Below are positions 43,716 through 51,113 of a stretch of DNA of 64,000 nt, piece after piece. Under the pieces are notes generated by a model. The model was not told the DNA's origin and searched no databases. It worked only from the letters and a program-made list of their open reading frames with translations. The translations under genes were made by a program, and so were the position numbers. Numbering within the stretch: position 1 is the first letter of the stretch; each line of letters begins with the position of its first letter. Origin of the DNA: Psychrobacillus faecigallinarum (lineage in GTDB: Bacteria; Bacillota; Bacilli; Bacillales_A; Planococcaceae); assembly GCF_014836595.1 (NCBI RefSeq), contig NZ_JACSQO010000004.1:62001-126000 (forward strand), given 5' to 3'.

Positions 43716-44969
43716 ATGTATGAGGGCTTAGAAAATCGAAATATTATTTGCATTGACATTCGAAGCTTTTTTGCGAGCTGTGCAGCGGCAGAAGCAGGAC
43801 TAGATGTGATGAATACGCCTATTGCTGTTATTGGAAACTTGGAGCAGAAGGGGAGCATTGTGCTTGCTGCTTCTCCTCCAATGAAAAAAAGGTTTGGCGT
43901 AAAGACCGGGACGAGGTTATTTGAAATACCAGACGATCCTTCTATCCATCTGTTGAAACCAAAAATGGAATTTTTTGTTCGAGTTTCAATGGAAATCACG
44001 CGCTATTTGAATCAGTTTGTCCCAAGTGAAGCGATTCATGTCTATAGTGTGGATGAATGCTTTGCAGACCTTGGGGGAACAGAAAGGCTTTGGGGGCCAA
44101 TTGAGAACACGGTGAAACGTATACAGGACGGTTTGCATTATCAGTTTCAGCTTCCATGTGCTGTTGGACTGGGACCAAATATGCTTATGGCAAAGCTGGC
44201 GCTTGATTTGGATGCCAAAAAAACAGGTTTTGCCAAATGGACGTATGAAGATGTTCAACAAAAGCTATGGCCTGTTTCACCTTTAAGTAAAATGTGGGGA
44301 ATTGGCTCTCGTTTAGAAAAAACACTAAATAACATGGGGATTTTCAATGTAGGACAGCTAGCAAAAACTCCCTTGAAGTTGTTGGAGGATAAATTTGGAG
44401 TGATGGGAAATCAATTGTATCACCATGCCTGGGGGATAGATCTCTCTGAACTGGGAGCGCCCATTGTAGACGGCCAGATAAGCTATGGAAAGGGGCAGGT
44501 GTTATTTCGAGATTACCGGACAAAAAAAGAAGTAATGGCAGTCATATTGGAAATGTGTGAGGATGTGGCAAGACGAGCAAGAGAGGCTAATATGGTGGGG
44601 CGCACTATACATCTTGCAGTGGGCTATAGTAAAGACTCTTTTGGGGGAGGATTTAATCGTTCACGCTCCATAGATGAACCGACGAATGCGACTATGAAGA
44701 TTTATAAAATTTGCGAAAAAATATTTGATGAGTTTTATGACCGTAGTCCAGTGAGAAGGCTATCCATTTCTATCACTAATCTAGAGCCGGAGAACTCTAT
44801 GCAGCTTAGCCTTTTTGAAGAAGGAAAGTGGAAGGAACGCAAGCTTGGAAAGACGATGGATTATCTGCGTAGCAAGTATGGTTCAACCGCTATTTTACGC
44901 GCAGTTTCCTATACCGAAGCTGGCACTGCAGTGAAACGAGCGGGCTTGCTCGGAGGTCATAAGAAATAG
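43716..44969 (+). CDS. Y-family DNA polymerase, UvrX/YqjW type
   Basis: 417 residues from ATG 43716 (CGGAGGAG). Translesion polymerase: catalytic blocks ICIDIRSFFASCAAAE and YSVDECFADLGG (Asp-Glu pair), helix-hairpin-helix KMWGIGSRLEKTLNNMG, little-finger domain near residues 260-360, and a beta-clamp-binding motif MQLSLFEE close to the C terminus. Longer than DinB and with the Arg/Ser substitutions of the UvrX/YqjW (PolY2) group. Two LexA boxes in its promoter make it an SOS gene. Confidence 0.93.
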   Translation: MYEGLENRNIICIDIRSFFASCAAAEAGLDVMNTPIAVIGNLEQKGSIVLAASPPMKKRFGVKTGTRLFEIPDDPSIHLLKPKMEFFVRVSMEITRYLNQFVPSEAIHVYSVDECFADLGGTERLWGPIENTVKRIQDGLHYQFQLPCAVGLGPNMLMAKLALDLDAKKTGFAKWTYEDVQQKLWPVSPLSKMWGIGSRLEKTLNNMGIFNVGQLAKTPLKLLEDKFGVMGNQLYHHAWGIDLSELGAPIVDGQISYGKGQVLFRDYRTKKEVMAVILEMCEDVARRAREANMVGRTIHLAVGYSKDSFGGGFNRSRSIDEPTNATMKIYKICEKIFDEFYDRSPVRRLSISITNLEPENSMQLSLFEEGKWKERKLGKTMDYLRSKYGSTAILRAVSYTEAGTAVKRAGLLGGHKK

Positions 44970-45000
44970 GATGAACAAATATTAGAGAGAAAATACGATA

Positions 45001-45040
45001 AAAAAACCCTGTGAAAATTAATCATATTCTCACAGGGAAG
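45001..45040 (-). terminator. Terminator of the Zn-ribbon/S4 gene
   Basis: CCCTGTGAGAAT / ATTTTCACAGGG hairpin and TTTTTTT on the minus strand. Confidence 0.85.
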
Positions 45041-45045
45041 GTCAG

Positions 45046-45549
45046 TTAGAGCAGCTTGATCATAATGGTGTCATACGGCATAACTTTTGCGCTTGGCTTA
45101 ATCGATAGACCATTTACTAAAATAAAACCATTTCTTATTTTGTCTACGACAGCTGTTCTGCTCCAGTCAGGTATTTGTTGAGAAAGAAGAAAATCAATTC
45201 GATAAACTCCTTCTACAGATTTAATCGTTACATGAACTTCCGATATAAGCTTTTCCATATAAAGATTTACAGGCAGCTCTGTCAACGTGCTTTCTTTGTT
45301 TACAGGTTCACGTCCATGGACTCTTTCATGTCTTCGAAAAGTTTTATAAATATCTAATTTTTTATTCCAGGTATGGTTTTTTTCGCATTTATAAATGGCA
45401 AAACGGTATATATGCTTTCCATTTGAATTATGTCTTCGAATATTTGTATCAGTAAACAAGGAATTTTTCCCGCACATTTTACAGTGCTTTACTTCTCTAC
45501 GAATCGTTTGTTTTTTTAGTATTTCCCAATTGTGACATACAACGGTCAT
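45046..45549 (-). CDS. Zinc-ribbon plus S4-like RNA-binding protein
   Basis: 167 residues from ATG 45549 (GAGGTG six bases upstream; GTG 45558 overlaps the SD). N-terminal half has CKMCGKNSLF and YKCEKNHTWNKK, a Cys/His cluster suited to bind zinc. The last 65 residues form an S4-like domain: YRIDFLLSQQIPDWSRTAVV, then DKIRNGFILVNGLSIKPSAK and VMPYDTIMIKLL, as in the N-terminal S4 domain of pseudouridine synthases, but no synthase domain follows. RNA binding is thus predicted. The gene is preceded by a structured leader with a terminator (45624-45821), suggesting RNA-level control. Confidence 0.7.
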   Translation of the reverse strand: MTVVCHNWEILKKQTIRREVKHCKMCGKNSLFTDTNIRRHNSNGKHIYRFAIYKCEKNHTWNKKLDIYKTFRRHERVHGREPVNKESTLTELPVNLYMEKLISEVHVTIKSVEGVYRIDFLLSQQIPDWSRTAVVDKIRNGFILVNGLSIKPSAKVMPYDTIMIKLL

Positions 45550-45623
45550 TTCCTTCACCTCATATAAGATAAAGGAACAATCGCATCCGTTTGGATGTTG
45601 GCAGGATCGTTATTAATTTGCAC

Positions 45624-45821
45624 TAAAAAAGGCCCCAAAAAGGACCTCAAAAAGCATACGAAACTACTGGTTTGCTCTTGTCCCTTTGTAATGGTAGATG
45701 GGCAGACTAATCCCTTGGTTAAAACAGATGTTTTTAAGGGAAAGTGCTATCCAATTTAGTTGGTCCATTACAAAGTAAAAGTTGGCATACGAGTTTTTGT
45801 ATCCTTTCTCCAAACAGATTT
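45624..45821 (-). promoter_or_regulatory. Structured leader RNA with terminator (candidate riboswitch or autoregulatory leader)
   Basis: On the minus strand, from a start near 45821 to a terminator at 45648-45624 (AGGTCC / GGGGCCT, T6). Before it lies a three-way junction: closing stem CTTTGTAATGG (45775-45765) with CCATTACAAAG (45694-45684), 11 perfect bp; hairpin CCAA-TTGG (45763-45751); and hairpin TCCCTT...AAGGGA with an inner TTAAAAC/GTTTTTAA (45741-45711). GGACC at 45767-45763 could pair with GGTCC of the terminator, an alternative antiterminator. I cannot match it to a known class. Confidence 0.55.
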
Positions 45822-45827
45822 AACAAT

Positions 45828-45856
45828 ATTATAACATATAACATTATTTTTAGAAT
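45828..45856 (-). promoter_or_regulatory. Extended -10 promoter of the structured leader
   Basis: TGTTATAAT on the minus strand (TATAAT at 45833-45828); only a weak -35 (ATTCTA, 45856-45851) at 17 bp. Confidence 0.5.
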
Positions 45857-45858
45857 AG

Positions 45859-46299
45859 TTAAATTAAGGTGAATTCTTTCGTCATCAAGATATGAGGAAT
45901 ACCATCTTCCATGAAGATATCCGAAGTTGTTTTGTATCCAAGTCCAGTATAAAATCCTTCAGCATGGGTTTGACCATGAAGCTTCACTTTCGAAACCTTC
46001 AATTCTTTCGCAACATCCTCCAGAGCTTTGACAATTACTTTCCCTAATCCTAATTTTCGATAAGGCGGAAGAATACAAATACGCTCTAGCTTTCCGAATT
46101 CATCTACTACTCTTAAGCGACCTGTCCCAACTGCTACATTGTCAATGAAAACTAGAATATGCTGACAATCTCCGGCAAGGGTATCAAATTGGTCAAATTC
46201 ATCCTCTAAAGGCACACCCTGTTCTTTAACAAATACTTCTTCTCTAATTGCGAAAGCTTTTTTCAAATCCTCTTGGGAGGTAATTTTATTTGATTTCAA
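45859..46299 (-). CDS. GNAT acetyltransferase, YjcF-like
   Basis: 146 residues. FAIREEVFVKEQGVPLEDEFD is the hallmark of the ElaA/YjcF group of GNATs; GTGRLRVVDEFGKLERICIL leads to the acetyl-CoA loop YRKLGLGKVIVKAL, and VKLHGQTHAEGFYTGLGY is the C-terminal block. Start at ATG 46299, with a weak SD GAAAGGA. Substrate unknown. Confidence 0.88.
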   Translation of the reverse strand: MKSNKITSQEDLKKAFAIREEVFVKEQGVPLEDEFDQFDTLAGDCQHILVFIDNVAVGTGRLRVVDEFGKLERICILPPYRKLGLGKVIVKALEDVAKELKVSKVKLHGQTHAEGFYTGLGYKTTSDIFMEDGIPHILMTKEFTLI

Positions 46300-46430
46300 T
46301 TTTTTCAGTCCTTTCCCTATTTTTCTATAAAGTTAGTTTATTTTTATTTAAATTGCAATGGGAAACCTTTGGAAATGAGAAGGTGATTAAACTGCTAAAG
46401 GCGAATATATAGGAAGAAGTTAAGGGGGGG

Positions 46431-46730
46431 ATGTTTTTGTATTTGATTAATATAGCTGTAATTGCAGCTTCTTTTTCACTAGTAACTATTTTCTCCCTTT
46501 TTGTCTTAAAAAGATGCAACAGGCAGATGGCCATGATTACCAACTTTATAGCGAGTTTCATCCTATTAGCGTCGGCCTCTATATTTCTTTATCAACAGAA
46601 CCCTAGCGAATTTCTAAAAGAGACAAATGGATTGTTAATCATGCTTCTGTTTTTCCCCATCAACGTATGGGTTACTTGTCTAATCATTATGCTGAAAAGT
46701 AATAAAGTAAACAAACCATACCAAACGTAA
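46431..46730 (+). CDS. Small membrane protein
   Basis: 99 residues with three hydrophobic helices (NIAVIAASFSLVTIFSLFVL; FIASFILLASASIFLY; LLIMLLFFPINVWVTCLIIM). AAGGGGGGG abuts the ATG at 46431; TTG at 46437 would be better spaced. No family recognised. Confidence 0.6.
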   Translation: MFLYLINIAVIAASFSLVTIFSLFVLKRCNRQMAMITNFIASFILLASASIFLYQQNPSEFLKETNGLLIMLLFFPINVWVTCLIIMLKSNKVNKPYQT

Positions 46731-46746
46731 TAGGAGCTGCTATGAA

Positions 46747-47160
46747 ATGTGCTATGCAAACACCTTTATCACCATTTCAGAGGACTCGACAGTTATATCT
46801 GCAATAGTCCCCACACCAAAACACAATAAGCCAACAATTGCTTCTATAGAATATGATCTTATTTATCGTAATCCATACGAGTACACCCAGGAGGATGTGC
46901 AGTTTTTAACCTACTTGATAAAAAATCAAATTGAAATGAATAATTTAGAAGAAAAGAGAAGCGAGTTTTTCAGCAAATCTAAGGCATGCTTTAGAGCCTC
47001 CCCACTCGTTAAAAATTATGGTTGGGGAATTCATTATAATGAGGCTGGGAAGATTGCTATCTATGAAAAAGGAAGTGAGCACTACAAACAATTGGAGAAC
47101 AGCTCGCAGTTAAAAATTTTAAAGGGCATGCGTACTAAAAAAACTGTAAGGGTGGATTAA
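46747..47160 (+). CDS. DUF6157 family protein
   Basis: 137 residues from ATG 46747 (AGGAGCTGCT). Motifs NTFITISEDSTVISAIVPTP, SIEYDLIYRNPYEYTQEDVQF and CFRASPLVKNYGWGIHYNEAGKIAIY match a widespread small family of unknown function (DUF6157, by recollection). The gene ends one base before the DinB-like gene and is probably co-transcribed with it. Confidence 0.75.
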   Translation: MCYANTFITISEDSTVISAIVPTPKHNKPTIASIEYDLIYRNPYEYTQEDVQFLTYLIKNQIEMNNLEEKRSEFFSKSKACFRASPLVKNYGWGIHYNEAGKIAIYEKGSEHYKQLENSSQLKILKGMRTKKTVRVD

Positions 47161-47161
47161 A

Positions 47162-47629
47162 ATGGAGAAAATTTTTTATCGACATATGGATCAAGTACGG
47201 GAGCTCACATTAAAGGCTATCAAGCAAATACCAGAAAACCTAGCAGACGAAATTCCAAATGGCTTTAACAACAACATCCGATGGAATTTTGGGCATATTG
47301 CTTATACCCAAGAAAAGTTATGCTTTATGCTGCTAGGGATAGAGATGGGTGTACCAGATACTTATGAAACCTATTTTGCAGCAGGAACAAAACCTGCAGA
47401 GTGGAGAGAAACTCCTTCAACGCTAGAGGAAATTGCTCAAGTACTAGTAGAGCAATCACATAGGATTAAACAAACATTTCCAATTGAACAGTCACTACCT
47501 AAGCCTTTTACAAACAAGATGGGCGTTACATTTAATACTAGTACAGAGGCTCTTTTATTCAGCTTTTATCATGAAGGTATACATATGGAAACGATTCGTA
47601 GATTATATAAACTAGTTTCCGACTACTAA
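47162..47629 (+). CDS. DinB superfamily protein
   Basis: 155 residues. Four-helix DinB/YfiT bundle with the usual three metal-binding His: WNFGHIAYTQEKL and FYHEGIHMETIRRLY. Members include thiol transferases that use bacillithiol, but substrates are mostly unknown. Directly after the DUF6157 gene. Confidence 0.85.
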   Translation: MEKIFYRHMDQVRELTLKAIKQIPENLADEIPNGFNNNIRWNFGHIAYTQEKLCFMLLGIEMGVPDTYETYFAAGTKPAEWRETPSTLEEIAQVLVEQSHRIKQTFPIEQSLPKPFTNKMGVTFNTSTEALLFSFYHEGIHMETIRRLYKLVSDY

Positions 47630-47699
47630 TTGGTTGATGTTGAAATACGTGGAGCAAAATCAATAATGATAGTGGATTTGACTGCATAGCGTGAATTTA

Positions 47700-47795
47700 T
47701 TTATGACCGGATAGCGAGAATTTATGACCGTATAAAAATTTTTATAACCGGATAGCGAGGATTTATGACCGGATAAAAAAATTTATAACCGTTCG
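47700..47795. repeat. Tandem repeat, five units of 20-21 bp (TTTATGACCGGATA)
   Basis: Units begin near 47700, 47721, 47741, 47762 and 47782; consensus TTTATGACCGGATAGCGAGRA alternating with TTTATAACCG...AAAAA. Same unit and same alternating 21/20 bp spacing as the cluster at 13639-13760. Confidence 0.9.
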
Positions 47796-47827
47796 CTCAT
47801 TACGAGCAACAAAGGATAGGTGTTTAG

Positions 47828-48244
47828 ATGAATAAAGTTGAAGAGGATACTATTGATCCGTACATTTTTAGCCTACTTGAACATGCTACCTCAAGCGATA
47901 AAGTTTTACGTGAATATAATCTTTATCAACAAATTAAGACAAGAAAGCTATATGGCTGGAAAAGAAACAACGATTATGTGGCCTGTATAGGCATTGAGAT
48001 GACACTTAGTAATGAGGCAGAGATCAAACATATCGCTGTTTCTCCAAATCTTCGTGAACAACGAATAGGAAGTAAAATGTTGGACTATGTGGTGAAGGAA
48101 CTGGGAATTAGCCGTTTGACTGCGGAAACCGACCAGGACGCAGTTGGCTTTTATAGAAACTATGGATTTATTGTTTCAAGCATTGGTGAGAAATACCCAG
48201 GGGTCGAGCGTTTCTGGTGTGAATGGGAAAAAAAGAGTAAGTAG
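47828..48244 (+). CDS. GNAT family acetyltransferase
   Basis: 138 residues from ATG 47828. Core motif IKHIAVSPNLREQRIGSKML (acetyl-CoA loop REQRIGS) and C-terminal TAETDQDAVGFYRNYGF. The SD (GGATAGGTG) is modest. Substrate unknown. Confidence 0.82.
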   Translation: MNKVEEDTIDPYIFSLLEHATSSDKVLREYNLYQQIKTRKLYGWKRNNDYVACIGIEMTLSNEAEIKHIAVSPNLREQRIGSKMLDYVVKELGISRLTAETDQDAVGFYRNYGFIVSSIGEKYPGVERFWCEWEKKSK

Positions 48245-48334
48245 CATTTAGGCTAACTGAAGAAGCCGACCGATTATCGGATAGAGCGAGCCAATTATGT
48301 TTTTAATTTTATCGTTTGATATGGAGGGGAAGTT

Positions 48335-48727
48335 ATGTTTTTTGAGATGACAGTGCAAATTAGAGTTTCTGATTTCCAAGAAGGTCATAAATGGTATAAA
48401 ACTTTGTTGAAAAAAGAGGCAGATCTTATTCCGCATGGTGGATTTGTTGAATGGGAGGTAATTCCTGGATGCTGGCTTCAAGTCTCAGAAGGAGTTCCCG
48501 CACAAGGGAGCGGACCACTTCGATTAGGAGTGAAAGACCTAACTGTTGAACGTGAAAGAATAATGAAGGAGCTTCGTGTTGATTATTTTGATATTCATTC
48601 CCGACAGGAAGTTGGAGCTAAATGGGCTACATTTTCAGACCCATGGGGAAATCAAATAGGATTTTTTGAATACATCAATAAACTGGAAGAGAAAGAGCGA
48701 ATACAAACAGTAACGAATCTAAAATAG
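48335..48727 (+). CDS. VOC superfamily (glyoxalase-like) protein
   Basis: 130 residues from ATG 48335 (GGAGGGGAAG). Vicinal-oxygen-chelate fold: DFQEGHKWYKTLLKKEADLI near the N terminus and ATFSDPWGNQIGFFEY at the C terminus, with the usual betaalphabetabetabeta repeat. Metal ligands are not all clear, so it may bind a small molecule rather than catalyse. Confidence 0.82.
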   Translation: MFFEMTVQIRVSDFQEGHKWYKTLLKKEADLIPHGGFVEWEVIPGCWLQVSEGVPAQGSGPLRLGVKDLTVERERIMKELRVDYFDIHSRQEVGAKWATFSDPWGNQIGFFEYINKLEEKERIQTVTNLK

Positions 48728-48750
48728 TCAAAACCGGAAAGGACTAGCTT

Positions 48751-49044
48751 TTGCGAGTAAATGTAAACCTTTTTTCATTTATCATTGCGCTTATTTCCGT
48801 AATCCTAATTCTAATCTTGACATCTTCTAATTATTGGATAAATTTATCCATGCAAATACTTGGCTGGCATCCCTTGTTTATAGTGCTCGGCTTAACACTA
48901 GTTACCTTTGTTTTGGCAGTTGTTGGTTTTAAGGACATAAAGGGCTGGGCGGCGATGACAAGAGGTATTATTACGCTGGCTGTATCTACAGGATTGTCAA
49001 TTATTGTCATTTTCATACTTTTTATCGGTAAGCTAATGAGCTAG
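48751..49044 (+). CDS. Small membrane protein
   Basis: 97 residues from TTG 48751 (GGAAAGGAC). Three hydrophobic helices; no motif recognised. Lies between a VOC and a GNAT gene with short gaps, so part of the same run of small genes. Confidence 0.65.
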   Translation: MRVNVNLFSFIIALISVILILILTSSNYWINLSMQILGWHPLFIVLGLTLVTFVLAVVGFKDIKGWAAMTRGIITLAVSTGLSIIVIFILFIGKLMS

Positions 49045-49067
49045 TCTACAACAAAAAGGAGTTTTAT

Positions 49068-49580
49068 ATGAATATTAGTATTGAAATGCTAAGCTTGGAT
49101 GATTTAACAGATTTGTATCTTTTTGAACAGAAGAACAGAGCATATTTTGAACAGATGGTCCCCTCTCGAGGAGAAGAATACTATCTTCCAGAAATTTTTA
49201 ATAGTAGAAACAAGACTTTGCTAGAAGAACAGGCAAGAGGTGAGTCTTATTTTTATCTCATCAAACAAGATAATGCTATTATAGGACGCATCAATTTAGT
49301 AGATATTGATAAAAAACAAAAAAGAGGTGAGTTAGGCTACAGAATTGGAGAGGTGAACACTGGCAAAGGTATTGCCAGTATGGCCTTGCAAATGTTATTG
49401 CAGACTATTTCATGGGAAGAGATTAACCAAGTAGATGCAAAGACAACAACGAATAACATCCCTTCTCAAAAAGTTTTAGAGAAAAATGGATTCCAGAAAA
49501 TCTCATCTCATAAAGAATTCTATTATATGAACGGTGAAAAAATAGAGTTCATTAGTTATAGGAAAGAGGTTGAAAAGTGA
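49068..49580 (+). CDS. GNAT acetyltransferase, RimJ/RimL type
   Basis: 170 residues from ATG 49068 (AAAGGAG). ENRAYFEQMVPSRGEEYY-type opening, GELGYRIGEVNTGKGIASMA acetyl-CoA loop and TTNNIPSQKVLEKNGF. Overlaps the next gene by four bases (GTGA). Confidence 0.88.
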   Translation: MNISIEMLSLDDLTDLYLFEQKNRAYFEQMVPSRGEEYYLPEIFNSRNKTLLEEQARGESYFYLIKQDNAIIGRINLVDIDKKQKRGELGYRIGEVNTGKGIASMALQMLLQTISWEEINQVDAKTTTNNIPSQKVLEKNGFQKISSHKEFYYMNGEKIEFISYRKEVEK

Positions 49581-50002
49581 ATGTAAGGAGACATAGGGAG
49601 TTTTTAAGCGATTTCGTTTATGAAATGAAGGAGGTATACCAATCTGTAGGCTGGGTAAAGCATACTAAAGAAGTCATTCAGCAAATATATGAAGCTAGCA
49701 ATGTGATCTCAATTGCTGTATTGAAAGGTCAAATTGTCGGCTTTGGAAGAGGGTTAACCGACGGGGTATTTAATGCGGCCATCTATGATGTAGTTGTGCA
49801 TAAAGATTTTCAAAAGCAAGGAATTGCAAATGTTATTATGGAGGGTTTGTTCTATCAGCTAAGAGATGTGTCCTGTGTCCATTTGAAATCGACTACGGGA
49901 GACGAAGCATTCTATCAAAAATGGCGATTAAGAAAAGTAAAGACAGGAATGGCTAAATATTCGGATCCTGTCTTAAGCAAACAATACCTAGAAACTATTT
50001 AA
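49577..50002 (+). CDS. GNAT family acetyltransferase
   Basis: 141 residues from GTG 49577, coupled to the preceding acetyltransferase by a GTGA overlap. Central strand YDVVVHKDFQKQGIANVIME with the QKQGIA acetyl-CoA loop; SDPVLSKQYLETI tail. Two unrelated GNATs in one operon suggest a joint modification pathway, but substrates are unknown. Confidence 0.85.
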   Translation: MNVRRHREFLSDFVYEMKEVYQSVGWVKHTKEVIQQIYEASNVISIAVLKGQIVGFGRGLTDGVFNAAIYDVVVHKDFQKQGIANVIMEGLFYQLRDVSCVHLKSTTGDEAFYQKWRLRKVKTGMAKYSDPVLSKQYLETI

Positions 50003-50033
50003 AAAGCGTAAGCGTCTAGTCCCGTGAAACAAT

Positions 50034-50083
50034 TAGGCAAAAACGATGAGGCATCTCATAAGAGGCATTGTTTTTGCCTTTTT
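50034..50083 (+). terminator. Intrinsic terminator
   Basis: AGGCAAAAACGATG / CATTGTTTTTGCCT stem and T-run. Confidence 0.9.
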
Positions 50084-50173
50084 GAATTCTATAGGCAATG
50101 TACATAGCTAGAGAAGTAGCTCGAATATACATTTTTTATAGAGAACGTTCCCTGTGTCTTCCTTGCTCTTGAT

Positions 50174-50920
50174 TTACTCCTCGTAAATCATTTTTTTCGT
50201 CATCCCGCCATCAACGGTCACATTAATACCTGTCACAAAGTCGTTTGATGGGTCCGTCAGATATATACAAGCCTTTGCAATGTCGTTAGGTTTTCCTACA
50301 CGGCCTGAGAAATGCTGGCTGTGATCCACTGCTCGTAATTTGTCATAGTTCCCAGTTTCGATCCAGCCAGGAGATATACAATTGACCATAATATGATCAG
50401 GAGCTAGCGAGCTGGCAAGAGAATGTGTTAATGCAATAATTCCGCCTTTTGTGGCTGCATAGGACTCTGAGTTGGGCTCTGACATGAACGCTCTTGTGGA
50501 AGCCATCGACACAATTGAGCCACCATGCTCATTGTTTCTCATTACCTTGGCCGCTTCCCTAGAACAAAGAAAGACACTGCGTAAATTTGTATTGATAATG
50601 TCATCCCAATCCTCTAAAGACAAATCATAAGGGGAGCTGGGCTTAAACTTACCAGCGTTGTTAACTAGAATGTCAATGGTGCCGAATTTCCTAGTAGTTT
50701 GTGTCATTAGATTCATGACATCCTTTTCAATTCGGACATCTGTCTGTATAAAAAGGCAGGAGTAACCTTGTTGTAACAATGAAACCTCCGTTTCTTTACC
50801 TAGAGTTTCGTCGATATCGGCCAAAACCACATTAGCTCCTTTTTCCGCGTATACCAGTGCCAAACCTCTACCAATACCTTGAGCTGCCCCTGTTATAATT
50901 ACCACCTTGTCTTTGAACAT
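50174..50920 (-). CDS. Short-chain dehydrogenase/reductase
   Basis: 248 residues. NAD(P)-binding TGAAQGIGRG, NNAG motif (ILVNNAGKF), active-site Ser (SIVSMASTRA) and YAATK pair, and the C-terminal SNDFVTGINVTVDGGMTK. Classical SDR of glucose-dehydrogenase-like length. SD AAAGGTGGC. Substrate unknown. Divergent from the BmrC-like gene. Confidence 0.9.
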   Translation of the reverse strand: MFKDKVVIITGAAQGIGRGLALVYAEKGANVVLADIDETLGKETEVSLLQQGYSCLFIQTDVRIEKDVMNLMTQTTRKFGTIDILVNNAGKFKPSSPYDLSLEDWDDIINTNLRSVFLCSREAAKVMRNNEHGGSIVSMASTRAFMSEPNSESYAATKGGIIALTHSLASSLAPDHIMVNCISPGWIETGNYDKLRAVDHSQHFSGRVGKPNDIAKACIYLTDPSNDFVTGINVTVDGGMTKKMIYEE

Positions 50921-51113
50921 GCTTATGCCACCTTTCAGTAGTTTTTATTAAATGTATCATAATTATTTTTTTTGTGTTTTCGTAATCGAAAGCTTCTAAT
51001 ATAGCTCGTTGGAATTATTTCAGATTTCGAATTATTTTGTTTTCCCATCTTTCGTAATGTTCAAACATTTGCTAAACTAGTAAAGTCTTAATTTGTAATT
51101 TGGGGGAAATAAA

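Noticed and set aside
43986..44261. Minus-strand frames inside the Y-family polymerase gene
   Set aside because: Antisense shadows of a well-supported coding region.
47630..47830. CRISPR array as explanation for the second repeat cluster
   Set aside because: Same reason: short units without spacers, sequence differences lie inside the unit.
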